Shown: positions 11,326 through 19,843, counted from the first letter of the stretch. The stretch is 64,000 nt of DNA from Serinicoccus sediminis (GCF_004153545.1 NZ_SDVA01000003.1:62001-126000), one strand, 5' to 3'. Notes: generated by a model not told the origin, from the sequence alone. A program made the numbers and translations.

Positions 11326-12314
11326 CGGGGGCCGGCGGGGTCGCCGGGGGCCGGGCCGTCCCCGTCGCGCGGGCCCTGGTCCGCCCGGATCACCTCGTGG
11401 ACGAGGTAGCTGGGTCGGGCCTTGACCTCCTGGTAGATGCGCCCGACGTACTCGCCCATGACCCCGACGGCGAGCAGCTGCACCCCGGACAGGCCGGTGA
11501 TGACCGCGATCGTCGTGATGTAGCCGGGCTGGGTCACCCCGTGCATGAGGTAGCCCACCAGCAGCCACAGCAGGTAGACGACGGCCACGAGCACCGCCCA
11601 GCCGCCCAGGTGCAGCAGCAGGCGCAGCGGCCGGGTGTTGAAGGCGAGCGCCCCGTCGATGCCGTAGTTGAGCAGGGCGCGCAACGTCCAGCCCGAGCGG
11701 CCGCTGCCGCGCTGCACGTTGCGGTAGCTCACCGTGCCGGTCGGGAACCCCACCCAGGAGAAGAGGCCCTTGGAGAAGCGGTTGCGCTCGGGCAGCTCCA
11801 GCAGGGCGTCGAGGACCGGCCGGCCCATGATGCGGAAGTCCCCGACGCCGTCCTGGATGCGCACGGTCTCGATGAGCCCGTTGACCAGCCGGTAGTAGAG
11901 CCGGGAGAGCTGGGAGCGGACGAAGGGGTCGGCGGCGCGGTCGCGGCGGGCCACGACCTGCTCGACGTCGGTGGTGCGCAGCAGGGTGTACATCGAGGTG
12001 AGCAGCTCCGGCGGGTGCTGCAGGTCGCCGTCCATGAGCGCCACGCTGCTCCCGCGCGCCGCGCGCAGGCCCGCGAGCATGGCCGCCTCCTTGCCGAAGT
12101 TGCGGGACAGCCGCAGCACGACGACCCGGGGGTCCCGGGCGGCCAGTCCCCGGGCCACCTCCAGGGTGTCGTCGGTGGAGCCGTCGTCGACGAGCACCAG
12201 CTCGAAGGCCTGCCCCACGCCCAGCTCGTCGGCGACGTCGCCCAGGCGGGCGTGCAGCTCGGTGAGGGTGCCCTGCTCGTTGAAGCACGGGACCACGACG
12301 GACAGGGCGGTCAT
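11322..12314 (-). CDS. GtrB-like polyprenyl-phosphate glycosyltransferase (GT2)
   Basis: 330 residues. The cytoplasmic GT2 domain has VVVPCFNEQ at the N-terminus, VLVDDGSTDDT, the RNFGKEAAMLAGL loop and the metal-binding ALMDGDLQHPPE. Two C-terminal membrane helices (residues about 230-250 and 265-285) and the VGRIYQEVKARPSYLV tail are characteristic of the GtrB/ArnC/dolichol-phosphate-mannose-synthase group. It probably loads a sugar from a nucleotide donor onto undecaprenyl phosphate for the neighbouring GtrA and the polytopic transferase. A TAGCGT -10 lies 7 nt before the chosen ATG. A GTG three codons upstream is the alternative start. Confidence 0.88.
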   Translation of the reverse strand: MTALSVVVPCFNEQGTLTELHARLGDVADELGVGQAFELVLVDDGSTDDTLEVARGLAARDPRVVVLRLSRNFGKEAAMLAGLRAARGSSVALMDGDLQHPPELLTSMYTLLRTTDVEQVVARRDRAADPFVRSQLSRLYYRLVNGLIETVRIQDGVGDFRIMGRPVLDALLELPERNRFSKGLFSWVGFPTGTVSYRNVQRGSGRSGWTLRALLNYGIDGALAFNTRPLRLLLHLGGWAVLVAVVYLLWLLVGYLMHGVTQPGYITTIAVITGLSGVQLLAVGVMGEYVGRIYQEVKARPSYLVHEVIRADQGPRDGDGPAPGDPAGPR

Positions 12315-12321
12315 GGCGTTC

Positions 12322-12327
12322 ACGCTA
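12322..12327 (-). promoter_or_regulatory. Near-leaderless -10 (TAGCGT) for gtrB-gtrA
   Basis: TAGCGT 7 nt upstream of the ATG at 12314, immediately after the nucS stop region. Confidence 0.45.
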
Positions 12328-12329
12328 GC

Positions 12330-13025
12330 TCAGAAGAGCCGTGCCTCCGCGTCGTCGATCCCGCGCAGCGCCTCGTAGTCGAGGGTGACGCAGCGGATGC
12401 CACGGTCGGTCGCCAGGACCCTGGCCTGCGGCTTGATGAGCTGGGCGGCGAAGATGCCCTGCACCGGGGCGAGGTGCGGGTCGCGGTTGAGCAGCTCGAG
12501 GTAGCGGGTGAGCTGCTCGACGCCGTCGATGTCGCCGCGCCGCTTGATCTCCACGGCGACCGTGGCTCCGGCGGCGTCGCGGCACAGGATGTCCACCGGG
12601 CCGATCGCGGTGGGGAACTCCCGCCTCAGCAGCGTCCAGTCCTCGCCGAGGGTGGTGATGTGCTCGGCCAGCAGCGCCTGCAGCTGGGCCTCGACGCCGT
12701 CCTTGACCAGCCCGGGGTCGACGCCGAGGTCGTGGCTGGTGTCGGAGAGGACCTCGTGGATCTTGACCCGCAGGGTGTCCTCGCGCTTGCCGTGCGCGAC
12801 CTGCCAGACCTGGGTGACGCCCTGCTCGGTCTCCACCTCGTCCGGGGCGGTCTGCACCATCGTGCACGGCGGGGCCATCCAGTTGAGCGGCTTGTAGGAC
12901 CCGCCGTCGGAGTGCACGAGCACCGAGCCGTCGGCCTTGACCATGAGCAGCCGGGTGGCGAGGGGCAGGTGGGCTTCGAGGGCTCCGTGGTAGTCCACCG
13001 AGCACCGGGCGATCACGACACGCAC
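12330..13025 (-). CDS. nucS: Mismatch-specific endonuclease NucS/EndoMS
   Basis: Actinobacterial and archaeal mismatch-repair nuclease that cuts both strands at mismatches, replacing MutS/MutL. 231 residues from the GTG at 13025. The N-terminal DNA-binding half has the family run [11 protein letters not shown]. The PD-(D/E)XK core is visible as GPVDILC (Asp145) and AVEIKRRG (Glu159, Lys161), followed by [12 protein letters not shown]. The C-terminus ends in ARLF, consistent with the sliding-clamp-binding tail described for mycobacterial NucS. A TAGGGT -10 sits 7 nt upstream. It is divergent from the 3-hydroxyacyl-CoA dehydrogenase gene across about 40 bases. Confidence 0.95.
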   Translation of the reverse strand: MRVVIARCSVDYHGALEAHLPLATRLLMVKADGSVLVHSDGGSYKPLNWMAPPCTMVQTAPDEVETEQGVTQVWQVAHGKREDTLRVKIHEVLSDTSHDLGVDPGLVKDGVEAQLQALLAEHITTLGEDWTLLRREFPTAIGPVDILCRDAAGATVAVEIKRRGDIDGVEQLTRYLELLNRDPHLAPVQGIFAAQLIKPQARVLATDRGIRCVTLDYEALRGIDDAEARLF

Positions 13026-13032
13026 GGCCCTC

Positions 13033-13038
13033 ACCCTA
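13033..13038 (-). promoter_or_regulatory. Near-leaderless -10 (TAGGGT) for nucS
   Basis: TAGGGT on the minus strand, 7 nt before the GTG at 13025. It supports this start over the GTG three codons upstream. Confidence 0.45.
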
Positions 13039-13066
13039 GCCGTCGGGTGATGAGAGGATGCGCGGT

Positions 13067-14728
13067 ATGCGTCAGATCACCACCGTCGGGGTCATCGGGC
13101 TCGGCACCATGGGTGCCGGCATCGTCGAGGTCTTCGCGAGGGGAGGGCTGCAGGTCGTCGGGGTGGAGACGACCGAGGAGCTCGCCGAGCGCGGGCGCGG
13201 CATCCTGCAGGCCTCGACGGACCGCGCGGTCTCCCGGGGCCGGCTGGAGGAGGCCGAGCAGCAGGAGATCCTCGGCCGGGTCACCATCACCACGGCGATG
13301 GGCGACCTCGCCCCGGCCGATCTCGTCGTCGAGGCGGTCCCCGAGGTCATGGACCTCAAGCACCAGGTCTTCTCCGCCCTGGACGGCATCGTCGCCCCCG
13401 ACGCCGTGCTCGCCTCCAACACCTCCAGCCTGTCGATCACCGCGATCGCTGCGGGCACGGCATACCCCGAGCGGGTGGTGGGGATGCACTTCTTCAACCC
13501 TGCGCCCGTCCTCAAGCTCGTCGAGGTCATCACGACCGTGCGCACCGACGACGCCGTGCGCGAGGCGGTGGTGGAGCTGGCCGGACGCATCGGCAAGCGG
13601 CCCGTCGTGGTCGGCGACCGCGCCGGGTTCGTCGCCAACTACCTGCTGTTCGGCTACTTCGTGTCGGCGCTGCGGATGCTCGAGCAGGGGCACGTCTCGC
13701 GGGAGGACCTCGACACCGCCATGCGCGTCGGGGCGGGCCTGCCGATGGGCCCGTGCACGCTCATGGACCTCGTCGGTCTCGACGTCTGCCACCACATCGG
13801 GGACGTCATCTACGCCCACAGCCGCAGCCCCATGCACGCCCCGAGCCCCATGCTGGAGCGGATGGTGACCGCCGGGCTGCTCGGCCGCAAGAGCGGCGAG
13901 GGGTTCTACACCTACGCCCGACCCGGTAGCGGGCAGGTCGTCGATGCTCCGGACGCGGGCGGCGAGGGCCCCGCGGTCGGCGCCGTGGGCGTCGTCGGCG
14001 GCGGGGAGATCGCCGACGAGCTCGTCTCCCGGCTGCGCGAGGGCGGGTATGCCGTCACCCACGTCGCCGACCCCGCGGACCGGGAGGAGCTGGCCGGGCT
14101 CGCGGGCGTCGACGTGGTCGTCGAGGCCGGGACGGCGACGCCGGAGAGCGAGCTCGACGACGCCGAGGCCGCCCCCGTGGTGCCGGTCCAGGAGGAGCTG
14201 TGGGAGGTGCTGGCCGACGTCGTGGGGGAGCGCACCGTGCTCACCACCGTCGGGGAGGACCTCGCCGTGGCCATCGGCGCGCTGTCCGGGCGGCCGGAGC
14301 GCGCCGCCGTGCTGCGGGTGCACGCGCCGACCGGCAACGGGCAGGTCGTGGAGATCGGCCGGTCCAGCGCCACCGACGACGAGACGGTCGCGGTCCTGCG
14401 GACCCTCGTCCGGGCCATCGGGGCCGAGCCGGTCGTCTGCCGGGACCGCCCCGGCCTGGTGGTCGACGCGCTCCTCATGCCGCACCTCATGGACGCCGTG
14501 CGGATGCTCGACGAGGGCTACGCCGGCGTGGCCGACATCGACACCGCGCTGCAGCACGGGCTGGGCTACCCGGCCGGGCCGTTCGCGATGATCGACCAGA
14601 TCGGCGCCGAGGAGGTCCTCACGGTGTGCGAGGAGCTGGCCGAGGCCGGCGGGCTGCCGCGCGAGTCGGTGGCGCCCTCGCCGCTGCTCATCGAGCACGT
14701 GCTGCTCGACCGGCCGTTCACGGCCTGA
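13067..14728 (+). CDS. 3-hydroxyacyl-CoA dehydrogenase, duplicated form
   Basis: Oxidises 3-hydroxyacyl-CoA to 3-ketoacyl-CoA with NAD, in fatty-acid or hydroxybutyrate metabolism. 553 residues in two tandem halves. The first (1-285) is complete: [12 protein letters not shown] binds NAD, and [13 protein letters not shown] and [16 protein letters not shown] carry the catalytic region, followed by a helical C-domain. The second half keeps a good C-terminal domain ([19 protein letters not shown], then [16 protein letters not shown]), but its Rossmann part is shortened and has only [11 protein letters not shown]. This arrangement resembles PaaH/FadB2-type fusions. An ATG three codons upstream is equally open. 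It is followed closely by a small gene of unknown function. Confidence 0.92.
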   Translation: MRQITTVGVIGLGTMGAGIVEVFARGGLQVVGVETTEELAERGRGILQASTDRAVSRGRLEEAEQQEILGRVTITTAMGDLAPADLVVEAVPEVMDLKHQVFSALDGIVAPDAVLASNTSSLSITAIAAGTAYPERVVGMHFFNPAPVLKLVEVITTVRTDDAVREAVVELAGRIGKRPVVVGDRAGFVANYLLFGYFVSALRMLEQGHVSREDLDTAMRVGAGLPMGPCTLMDLVGLDVCHHIGDVIYAHSRSPMHAPSPMLERMVTAGLLGRKSGEGFYTYARPGSGQVVDAPDAGGEGPAVGAVGVVGGGEIADELVSRLREGGYAVTHVADPADREELAGLAGVDVVVEAGTATPESELDDAEAAPVVPVQEELWEVLADVVGERTVLTTVGEDLAVAIGALSGRPERAAVLRVHAPTGNGQVVEIGRSSATDDETVAVLRTLVRAIGAEPVVCRDRPGLVVDALLMPHLMDAVRMLDEGYAGVADIDTALQHGLGYPAGPFAMIDQIGAEEVLTVCEELAEAGGLPRESVAPSPLLIEHVLLDRPFTA

Positions 14729-14733
14729 CCGGC

Positions 14734-15057
14734 GTGCCCCGGTCCAACCGTCCGCGGCGGGGCGGGCGGCCGCGGGCCCGGACGGGCGGCGGCCCGGTCG
14801 GCGTGGGCGACCCGCTGCGGCGGGGGGTCGAGGAGGTCCGCTACGCCGGGCAGGTGTGGGCGGTGCGCCGGGTGCGCCCCAACGACAGCGGCCGTGCCTA
14901 CCGCTGCCCCGGGTGTCAGCAGGAGGTGCGCGCCGACGTCGCGCACACCGTGGCCTGGCCCGTCGACGGGATGCAGCAGGCCGAGAACCGCCGCCACTGG
15001 CACACCGTCTGCTGGTCCGCCCGCGAGCGCCGTCGGCCGGGCGGGTCGTTCGCCTGA
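14734..15057 (+). CDS. Conserved actinobacterial protein with a CPGC motif
   Basis: 107 residues from a GTG five bases after the dehydrogenase stop. The first 30 residues are Arg/Pro/Gly rich and probably disordered. The core has YRCPGCQQEVRADVAHTVAWP and a late HWHTVCW, which could bind a metal through two Cys and several His. Relatives in actinobacterial genomes are often labelled ATP/GTP-binding protein without visible support. I see no Walker motif. The function is unknown. The distance to the upstream gene suggests co-transcription with it. Confidence 0.65.
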   Translation: MPRSNRPRRGGRPRARTGGGPVGVGDPLRRGVEEVRYAGQVWAVRRVRPNDSGRAYRCPGCQQEVRADVAHTVAWPVDGMQQAENRRHWHTVCWSARERRRPGGSFA

Positions 15058-15069
15058 CGCCCTTCACCG

Positions 15070-15197
15070 ACCGGGCGTCGTGAATGGTTGGCTGCGCGCC
15101 GACCGAGCGCCGCAGATGGTTGGCTGCGCGCCGACCGAGCGCCGCAGATGGTTGTCTGGGGCGCGACCGAGCGTCGGCCATGGTTGGCCCGGCCGCC
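15070..15197. repeat. 32-bp tandem repeat array, about four copies
   Basis: Units at 15070, 15102, 15134 and 15166, each 32 bases, with the core ACCGAGCGCCGCAGATGGTT and a variable G+C-rich remainder. The first and fourth are diverged. The array is contiguous without spacers. The same core in opposite orientation forms the array at 16169-16292, beyond the acetyltransferase gene. Confidence 0.9.
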
Positions 15198-15208
15198 CTT
15201 GTCGTCGC

Positions 15209-15214
15209 TAGCCT
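15209..15214 (+). promoter_or_regulatory. Leaderless -10 (TAGCCT)
   Basis: TAGCCT, then exactly 6 nt, then the ATG at 15221. It lies just after the last repeat unit. Confidence 0.55.
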
Positions 15215-15220
15215 GCCCTC

Positions 15221-16126
15221 ATGACCATCACCCGGGCCGACGCGGACCAGCGGGATGCCGCCCTGGCGCTCATCGTGGCCACCCAGAGCTCGCCGAGGAC
15301 GGCGTGCGCCTACCTCGGCACCGAGGCCGACGGAGTGCGAGCCGAGCTCGACGACCTCGACACGCCCTGGCAGGAGACTCTGCGAGTGGCGGTCGAACCC
15401 TCCGGCCGGGTGGTCGGTGCCGTGCTGCACGACGCCGACCCCGAGGAGACGATGCGCAGCTGGATCCACGGGCCGTGGACCGTCGACGAGCAGACCTGGT
15501 CGGCGTATGCCGTCCCGCTCGTCCGCGCGGCCCTCGACCAGCTACCGCCGGGGGTGGAGCAGCACGAGCTGAGCGCGGCCCCGGCCCACACCGGTATGGC
15601 GCGGCTCGCCGCCGACCTGGGCTGGCACGCCACCGGCCTCAGCATCGCCTACCAGGCCACGACCGCGACGGCGCACCGCTGGCCGGCCGATGCGCCTGAC
15701 GCCCGCGTCGCCACGCCCGCAGAGCTGCCCGCGATCAGCGCGCTGCACGACGCCGCCTTCCCCGGCACCTACGCCACCGCCCGCCAGCTGCTGGCGGACG
15801 AGGCGCGGTCCACCCTGGTGCTGGGGCACGACGGGGAGGTGACCGGGTACGCCTCCGGTGAGATCCAGGCCGACGGCGCCGGCTACCTCGACTTCCTGGC
15901 CATCGCGCCGGAGCGCCGCGGCCGGGGCCTCGCGCCCGGCCTGCTCGCCGCGATCTCGCGCGAGCTGCTCGCCCGCTCCTCGCAGGGCACGGTCAATCTC
16001 GTCGTCGACGAGATGAATGCGGCAGCCGTCGCCCTCTACGAGGGGTTCGGCTACGTGCGGGACGCCGAACTGCTCGGCTACCGCTCGTGGCCCCAGCCCC
16101 AGGCGTCTGGCGGCTCCTTCGCCTGA
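15221..16126 (+). CDS. Double-domain GNAT acetyltransferase
   Basis: 301 residues, probably two GCN5-related N-acetyltransferase folds in tandem. The C-terminal domain (about 165-290) has the acetyl-CoA loop LDFLAIAPERRGRGLAPGLL and the closing ALYEGFGYVRD. The N-terminal domain (1-155) keeps the outline but lacks a clear R/Q-x-x-G-x-G/A loop, as in mycothiol synthase-like double GNATs. The substrate is unknown. The gene is bracketed by two 32-bp repeat arrays pointing in opposite directions, which sets it apart from its neighbours. Base composition is not visibly different from the surroundings. Confidence 0.8.
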   Translation: MTITRADADQRDAALALIVATQSSPRTACAYLGTEADGVRAELDDLDTPWQETLRVAVEPSGRVVGAVLHDADPEETMRSWIHGPWTVDEQTWSAYAVPLVRAALDQLPPGVEQHELSAAPAHTGMARLAADLGWHATGLSIAYQATTATAHRWPADAPDARVATPAELPAISALHDAAFPGTYATARQLLADEARSTLVLGHDGEVTGYASGEIQADGAGYLDFLAIAPERRGRGLAPGLLAAISRELLARSSQGTVNLVVDEMNAAAVALYEGFGYVRDAELLGYRSWPQPQASGGSFA

Positions 16127-16168
16127 CCGACGTTTTTTCACCGGACGTCGCGGATGTTGGGTAGGAGT

Positions 16169-16292
16169 CACCATGCGCGGCGCCCGGAGGGGGTCAGTGC
16201 AACCATTCGCGGCGCTCGGTGGGGGTCAGGGCAACCATGCGCGGCGCTCGGTGGGGGTCAGGGCAACCATGCGCGACGCTCGGTGGGTCTAG
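16169..16292. repeat. 32-bp tandem repeat array, inverted relative to the first
   Basis: Units at 16169, 16201, 16233 and a partial one at 16265, each 32 bases, with the core AACCATGCGCGGCGCTCGGT followed by GGGGGTCAGG. The reverse complement contains the ACCGAGCGCCG and ATGGTT core of the 15070 array. The partial last unit reaches the stop codon of the AI-2E family gene. Confidence 0.9.
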
Positions 16293-17707
16293 AGGCGCTC
16301 CTGGCGCGGGACGAGGACCTCCTCGTAGACCAGCAGCAGACCGGCCGCCACGGGGATGGCGATGAGGGCGCCGAGGACGCCCAGCAGGGTGCCGCCGGCG
16401 AGCACGGCGACGACGGTGACGGCGCCGGGCACCGAGACCGTGCGCTTCATGATGCGCGGGACGATCCAGTAGTTCTCGATCTGCTGGTAGACGACGTAGT
16501 AGACGAGGACGACCAGCGCCAGCGTGGGGGACACGGTGAGCGCCGAGACGGCCACGATGACCGCGCCCAGGGTCGCGCCGACGAGCGGGATGAGCCCGAG
16601 GAGGCCGACCGACACGGCCAGGATCGCGGCGTAGGGGATGCCGAGGAGCTGCATCATCAGCCACGAGCAGACGGCGTTGATGGTCGCGACGGTGGCCTGA
16701 CCGAGGGCATACCCCCCGACCCGGCGCATGATCTCCTCGGCGAGCCGGACGACGCCCGGGCGACGGCTGCTCGGCACGAGGCGGTATGCCGCGTCCTTGA
16801 CCGAGGGCAGCGTCGCCAGGAGGTAGAGGGTGAGGATGGCGGAGGTGACGAGCCCGACGAGGCTGCCGGCCACCCACCCCGCCGCGCCCAGCACCCCGCC
16901 GAAGAGGGCGGTCCACGTGCCGCGCTCGGTGAGCAGCCGGTCGACCTCGGTCGCGGCCCGCTCGCTCACGGCGTAGCGCTGGTCCAGCTCGACCATCCAC
17001 GGCGTGCCCGACATCTCCTCGAGGACCACCGGGGCGCGCTCGACCAGGGTGACCGCCTGGCCGACCACGCCCGGCAGCAGGGTGACGGCGCTGACCGCGA
17101 CCACGGCCACGAAGCCCATGAAGACGCAGAAGACGCTGCTGGGCCGGCTCATCCCGCGCCGGGTCAGCCACTCCACGAGCGGGTTGAGCGCCAGGGTGAG
17201 GAAGACGGCGACCAGCAGGTAGGTGAGCACCGAGGAGAGCCGGGTGAGGTTCTGCAGCAGCAGCCAGGCCAGCAGCACCCCGAGCGCCCCGGTGAAGCCG
17301 ATGGAGAAGGCGGAGGCCGACAGCAGCGCGGGCCGGCGGACCCCGGCGCCGCCCCGGGGGGCACGGCCGGCGCCAGCCGGTGTCTCCGCGGCCGGCGGGT
17401 CGCCGAGGTCCGCGAGCTCCGCCGCCTCCGGGTGGCCGGCGTGGATCTGCGCCCACAGCTCGGACTGCAGCCGGTTGCTCTCGTCGAGCAGCTCGCGCTG
17501 CCGGACCCGGAAGTCCCGCCAGCGCTGGACCGCCCGCACCCCGGCGCGGGGGACCGCGGTCGGGTCGACCGCGCGGGCCCGGCGGGCCGCAGCCCGGAGC
17601 CGGGCGGCCCGCAGCGAGGGGTCCGGCGTGCGCGGCGATGGGTCCGGCGTCCGCAGGGAGGGGTCCCGCGTGCGCTGCCCCGGGTCCTGGGTGCGGTGCG
17701 TCGTCAC
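16289..17707 (-). CDS. AI-2E family transporter (PerM/TqsA type)
   Basis: Polytopic membrane protein of the AI-2 exporter/PerM superfamily, 472 residues. The hydrophobic core from about residue 130 has eight or so helices, including LVAVFLTLALNPLVEWLTRRG and the family-typical PRIMKRTVSVPGAVTVVAVLAGG near the C-terminus. The first 125 residues are a polar extension. It opens with four 7-residue repeats of the RTPDPSL type (residues 5-32), encoded by 21-bp tandem repeats at about 17612-17695. The GTG start overlaps the TGA stop of the upstream epimerase gene, so translation is coupled. The substrate is unknown. Confidence 0.88.
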   Translation of the reverse strand: MTTHRTQDPGQRTRDPSLRTPDPSPRTPDPSLRAARLRAAARRARAVDPTAVPRAGVRAVQRWRDFRVRQRELLDESNRLQSELWAQIHAGHPEAAELADLGDPPAAETPAGAGRAPRGGAGVRRPALLSASAFSIGFTGALGVLLAWLLLQNLTRLSSVLTYLLVAVFLTLALNPLVEWLTRRGMSRPSSVFCVFMGFVAVVAVSAVTLLPGVVGQAVTLVERAPVVLEEMSGTPWMVELDQRYAVSERAATEVDRLLTERGTWTALFGGVLGAAGWVAGSLVGLVTSAILTLYLLATLPSVKDAAYRLVPSSRRPGVVRLAEEIMRRVGGYALGQATVATINAVCSWLMMQLLGIPYAAILAVSVGLLGLIPLVGATLGAVIVAVSALTVSPTLALVVLVYYVVYQQIENYWIVPRIMKRTVSVPGAVTVVAVLAGGTLLGVLGALIAIPVAAGLLLVYEEVLVPRQERL

Positions 17708-18180
17708 CCGGCGGGCTCCACCAGCTCGACGAGCACACCCCCGGCGTCCTTGGGGTGGATGAAGTTGATGCGCGAGCCGGCCGTGCCCCGGCGCGGCTCG
17801 TCGTAGAGCAGGCGCAGGCCGCGCTCGCGCAGCACGGCGCTCGCGGCGTCGAGGTCGCTCACCCGGTAGGCCAGCTGCTGCAGCCCGGGGCCGTTCCGGT
17901 CCAGGAACCGGGCGATGGTCGAGTGCGGGTCGGTGGGCGCCAGCAGCTGCAGGAGGGTGGGGTGCTCACCGGGCTCACCGGCCGGGCCGACCGCGACCAT
18001 GGCCTCGCGCACGCCCTGCTCGGTGTTGGTCTCCTCGTGCACCACCCGGTGCCCGAGGACGTCGCGGTGGAAGGCGATGGCCGCGTCCAGGTCGGGCACC
18101 GCCAGCCCCACGTGGTCGACGGAGAGCAGGAAGGGCGCGAGCGCCTCGCCTCCCGCAGCGTCCTGGCTGGGGTCGCTCAT
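17704..18180 (-). CDS. mce: Methylmalonyl-CoA epimerase
   Basis: Converts (S)- to (R)-methylmalonyl-CoA in propionyl-CoA assimilation, upstream of the B12-dependent mutase. 158 residues from the ATG at 18180. This is a single VOC-fold protein with two beta-alpha-beta-beta-beta units. The metal ligands are suggested by SVDHVGLAVPDLDAAI (His), TLLQLLAP (Gln/Glu region), LQQLAYRVSDLDAA and GVLVELVEP (Glu). A TACGGT -10 lies 7 nt upstream of the chosen start. The stop overlaps the start of the AI-2E transporter gene. The cobalamin adenosyltransferase at 7.1 kb fits the same pathway. Confidence 0.92.
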   Translation of the reverse strand: MSDPSQDAAGGEALAPFLLSVDHVGLAVPDLDAAIAFHRDVLGHRVVHEETNTEQGVREAMVAVGPAGEPGEHPTLLQLLAPTDPHSTIARFLDRNGPGLQQLAYRVSDLDAASAVLRERGLRLLYDEPRRGTAGSRINFIHPKDAGGVLVELVEPAG

Positions 18181-18187
18181 GAGGTCC

Positions 18188-18193
18188 ACCGTA
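18188..18193 (-). promoter_or_regulatory. Near-leaderless -10 (TACGGT) for mce
   Basis: TACGGT 7 nt before the ATG at 18180. It favours this start over an ATG nine codons upstream. Confidence 0.45.
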
Positions 18194-18238
18194 GGGCGGT
18201 CGGCCACCCACCGTGCGGAGCCCGGGCGGTATGTCGCC

Positions 18239-18244
18239 TAGCAT
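18239..18244 (+). promoter_or_regulatory. Leaderless -10 (TAGCAT)
   Basis: TAGCAT followed by exactly 6 nt and the ATG at 18251 of the amidohydrolase gene. Confidence 0.55.
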
Positions 18245-18250
18245 CCGAGC

Positions 18251-19765
18251 ATGAGCGACCTGCTGCTGCGCGACGTGCGCGTCGTCGCCATCGACGCCGG
18301 CCCGCCCACCGAGCCGGTGGACGTCCTGGTGCGGGACGGGGTCATCGCGGCCGTCGGCCCACGCCTGCGGCCCGAGGGACCCGCCGTGCCCGAGCTCGAC
18401 GGCGGCGGGCGCCACGTCATACCGGGTCTGTGGGACACCCACGTCCACATGGTCCAGTGGGGCCTGGGGCAGACGCGTCTCGACACCTCCGGCACGGCCA
18501 GCCCCCAGGAGGTGCTGGCGCGGGTCAGCGACCGGCTGACCTGGGGGTTCGACAGCCCCACCGGGGTCCTTGTCGGGTGGGGGCACCGCACCGGGCGGTG
18601 GCTGGAGCAGCCGACCGTGGCCGCGCTGGACGCGGTGACCGGCGACGTCCCGGTCGCCCTCATCAGCGGCGACGGCCACCACGGCTGGCTCAACACCCGG
18701 GCCCTGCAGCTGCTGGGAGGGCCCCCGGCCGAGGGGGTCGTCGCCGAGGCCGAGTGGTTCCCGCTCTACGACCGCCTGCAGCGGCTGCCGGGTGCGCCGG
18801 AGGAGTCGGAGTATGCCGTCGCCCGCGCCATCCAGGACGCGCACACCGTGGGCGTGGTGGGGATCGTCGACCTGGAGTTCGGGCAGCCCTGGGAGCAGTG
18901 GCGTGAGCGCAGCGCGGAGGGCATGCCGCCGCTGCGGGCCCGCACCGGGGTCTACCCGGAGGGCCTGGAGGCCGCCATCGCCGCCGGTCTGCGCACCGGC
19001 GACCCGATCCGGGCCACCGACGGCCTGGTGACGATGGGTCCGCTCAAGGTCATCACGGACGGCTCGCTCAACACCCGGACCGCCTGGTGCTGCGACCCCT
19101 ACGCCGACGGCCACCTGCTCGACCAGCCGGCCGGCGCCGCCAACTACCCGGTGGACGAGCTCGTCTCGCTGCTGCGCCGGGCCGGTGGGGCCGGGCTGGA
19201 CGCCGCCCTGCACGCGATCGGCGACGCCGCCGTCGGGGCCGTGCTCGACGCCTTCTCCGCCACCGGGGCGTCCGGCTCGATCGAGCACGCCCAGCTCGTC
19301 CGGGCCGACGACGTGCGGCGGTGGGCCGCCCTGCCGCAGCGGGTCGTCGCCAGCGTGCAGCCGGCCCACCTGCTCGACGACCGACCGGTGACCGAGCGCT
19401 GCTGGCCGGACCGCACCGACCGCACCTTCACCCTGCGCAGCTTCCTCGACGCGGGGATCCGGCTCAGCCTGGGCTCGGACGCCCCGGTGTCGCCGCTGGA
19501 CCCCTGGCTGGCGATGGCCGCCGCCGTGCACCGCGGCCCGGAGGACGGCGAGAGCTGGCACCCGGAGCAGGAGATCAGCGCCCGGGAGGCGCTGGCCGCC
19601 TCGGTCGACGGGCAGCGCGTGCGGGTGGGCGACCGGGGTGACCTCGCGCTGCTCGAGCACGACCCGCTCGTGGAGGCGGCCACCAGCGCCGAGCGCGCGC
19701 GCCGGTTCCGCTACACCGTGGTCAGCGCGACCGTCCTCGACGGCCAGGTCGTGCACGGCTCCTGA
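18251..19765 (+). CDS. Amidohydrolase family 3 (YtcJ-like)
   Basis: Metal-dependent hydrolase of the amidohydrolase superfamily, 504 residues. The N-terminal beta-domain is followed by the metal site HVIPGLWDTHVHMVQWG, where the HxH pair is clear. Later come DGHHGWLNTRAL, the catalytic-region Lys in GPLKVITDGSLNTRTA, HAIGDAAVGAVLDAF and the C-terminal GSDAPVSPLDPW with the catalytic Asp. Family 3 members act on N-substituted amides, imides or formamides, and the substrate here is unknown. No signal peptide is visible. Gene order gives no strong clue: mce is divergent and thiolase lies downstream. Confidence 0.88.
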   Translation: MSDLLLRDVRVVAIDAGPPTEPVDVLVRDGVIAAVGPRLRPEGPAVPELDGGGRHVIPGLWDTHVHMVQWGLGQTRLDTSGTASPQEVLARVSDRLTWGFDSPTGVLVGWGHRTGRWLEQPTVAALDAVTGDVPVALISGDGHHGWLNTRALQLLGGPPAEGVVAEAEWFPLYDRLQRLPGAPEESEYAVARAIQDAHTVGVVGIVDLEFGQPWEQWRERSAEGMPPLRARTGVYPEGLEAAIAAGLRTGDPIRATDGLVTMGPLKVITDGSLNTRTAWCCDPYADGHLLDQPAGAANYPVDELVSLLRRAGGAGLDAALHAIGDAAVGAVLDAFSATGASGSIEHAQLVRADDVRRWAALPQRVVASVQPAHLLDDRPVTERCWPDRTDRTFTLRSFLDAGIRLSLGSDAPVSPLDPWLAMAAAVHRGPEDGESWHPEQEISAREALAASVDGQRVRVGDRGDLALLEHDPLVEAATSAERARRFRYTVVSATVLDGQVVHGS

Positions 19766-19790
19766 CCCCGGGGAAGGCGTGACGCGCCGC

Positions 19791-19796
19791 TACAGT
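19791..19796 (+). promoter_or_regulatory. Putative thiolase promoter -10 (TACAGT)
   Basis: TACAGT shortly after the amidohydrolase stop. Transcription is expected near 19803, giving a 41-base leader that contains the GGAGGAG Shine-Dalgarno of the thiolase gene. Confidence 0.5.
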
Positions 19797-19843
19797 GACG
19801 AGTGGCTGCACACCCGTCACCGTCGCTGGAGGAGTCCTCGCAG

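Noticed and set aside
11397-13868. Long plus-strand frame opposite gtrB and nucS
   Set aside because: Both opposite genes have clear catalytic motifs and promoters. The plus-strand product has no recognisable fold.
14734-15057. ATP/GTP-binding function often attached to relatives of this small protein
   Set aside because: No Walker A, Walker B or G-motif is visible. Only a CPGC and His/Cys pattern is seen, so the label was not carried over.
15070-15197. Possible CRISPR array
   Set aside because: The 32-bp units are contiguous without unique spacers, and no cas gene is near.
16127-16168. Rho-independent terminator from the TTTTTT run after the double acetyltransferase gene
   Set aside because: The T-run (16133-16138) is not preceded by a stable stem; only the short GACGT match is nearby.
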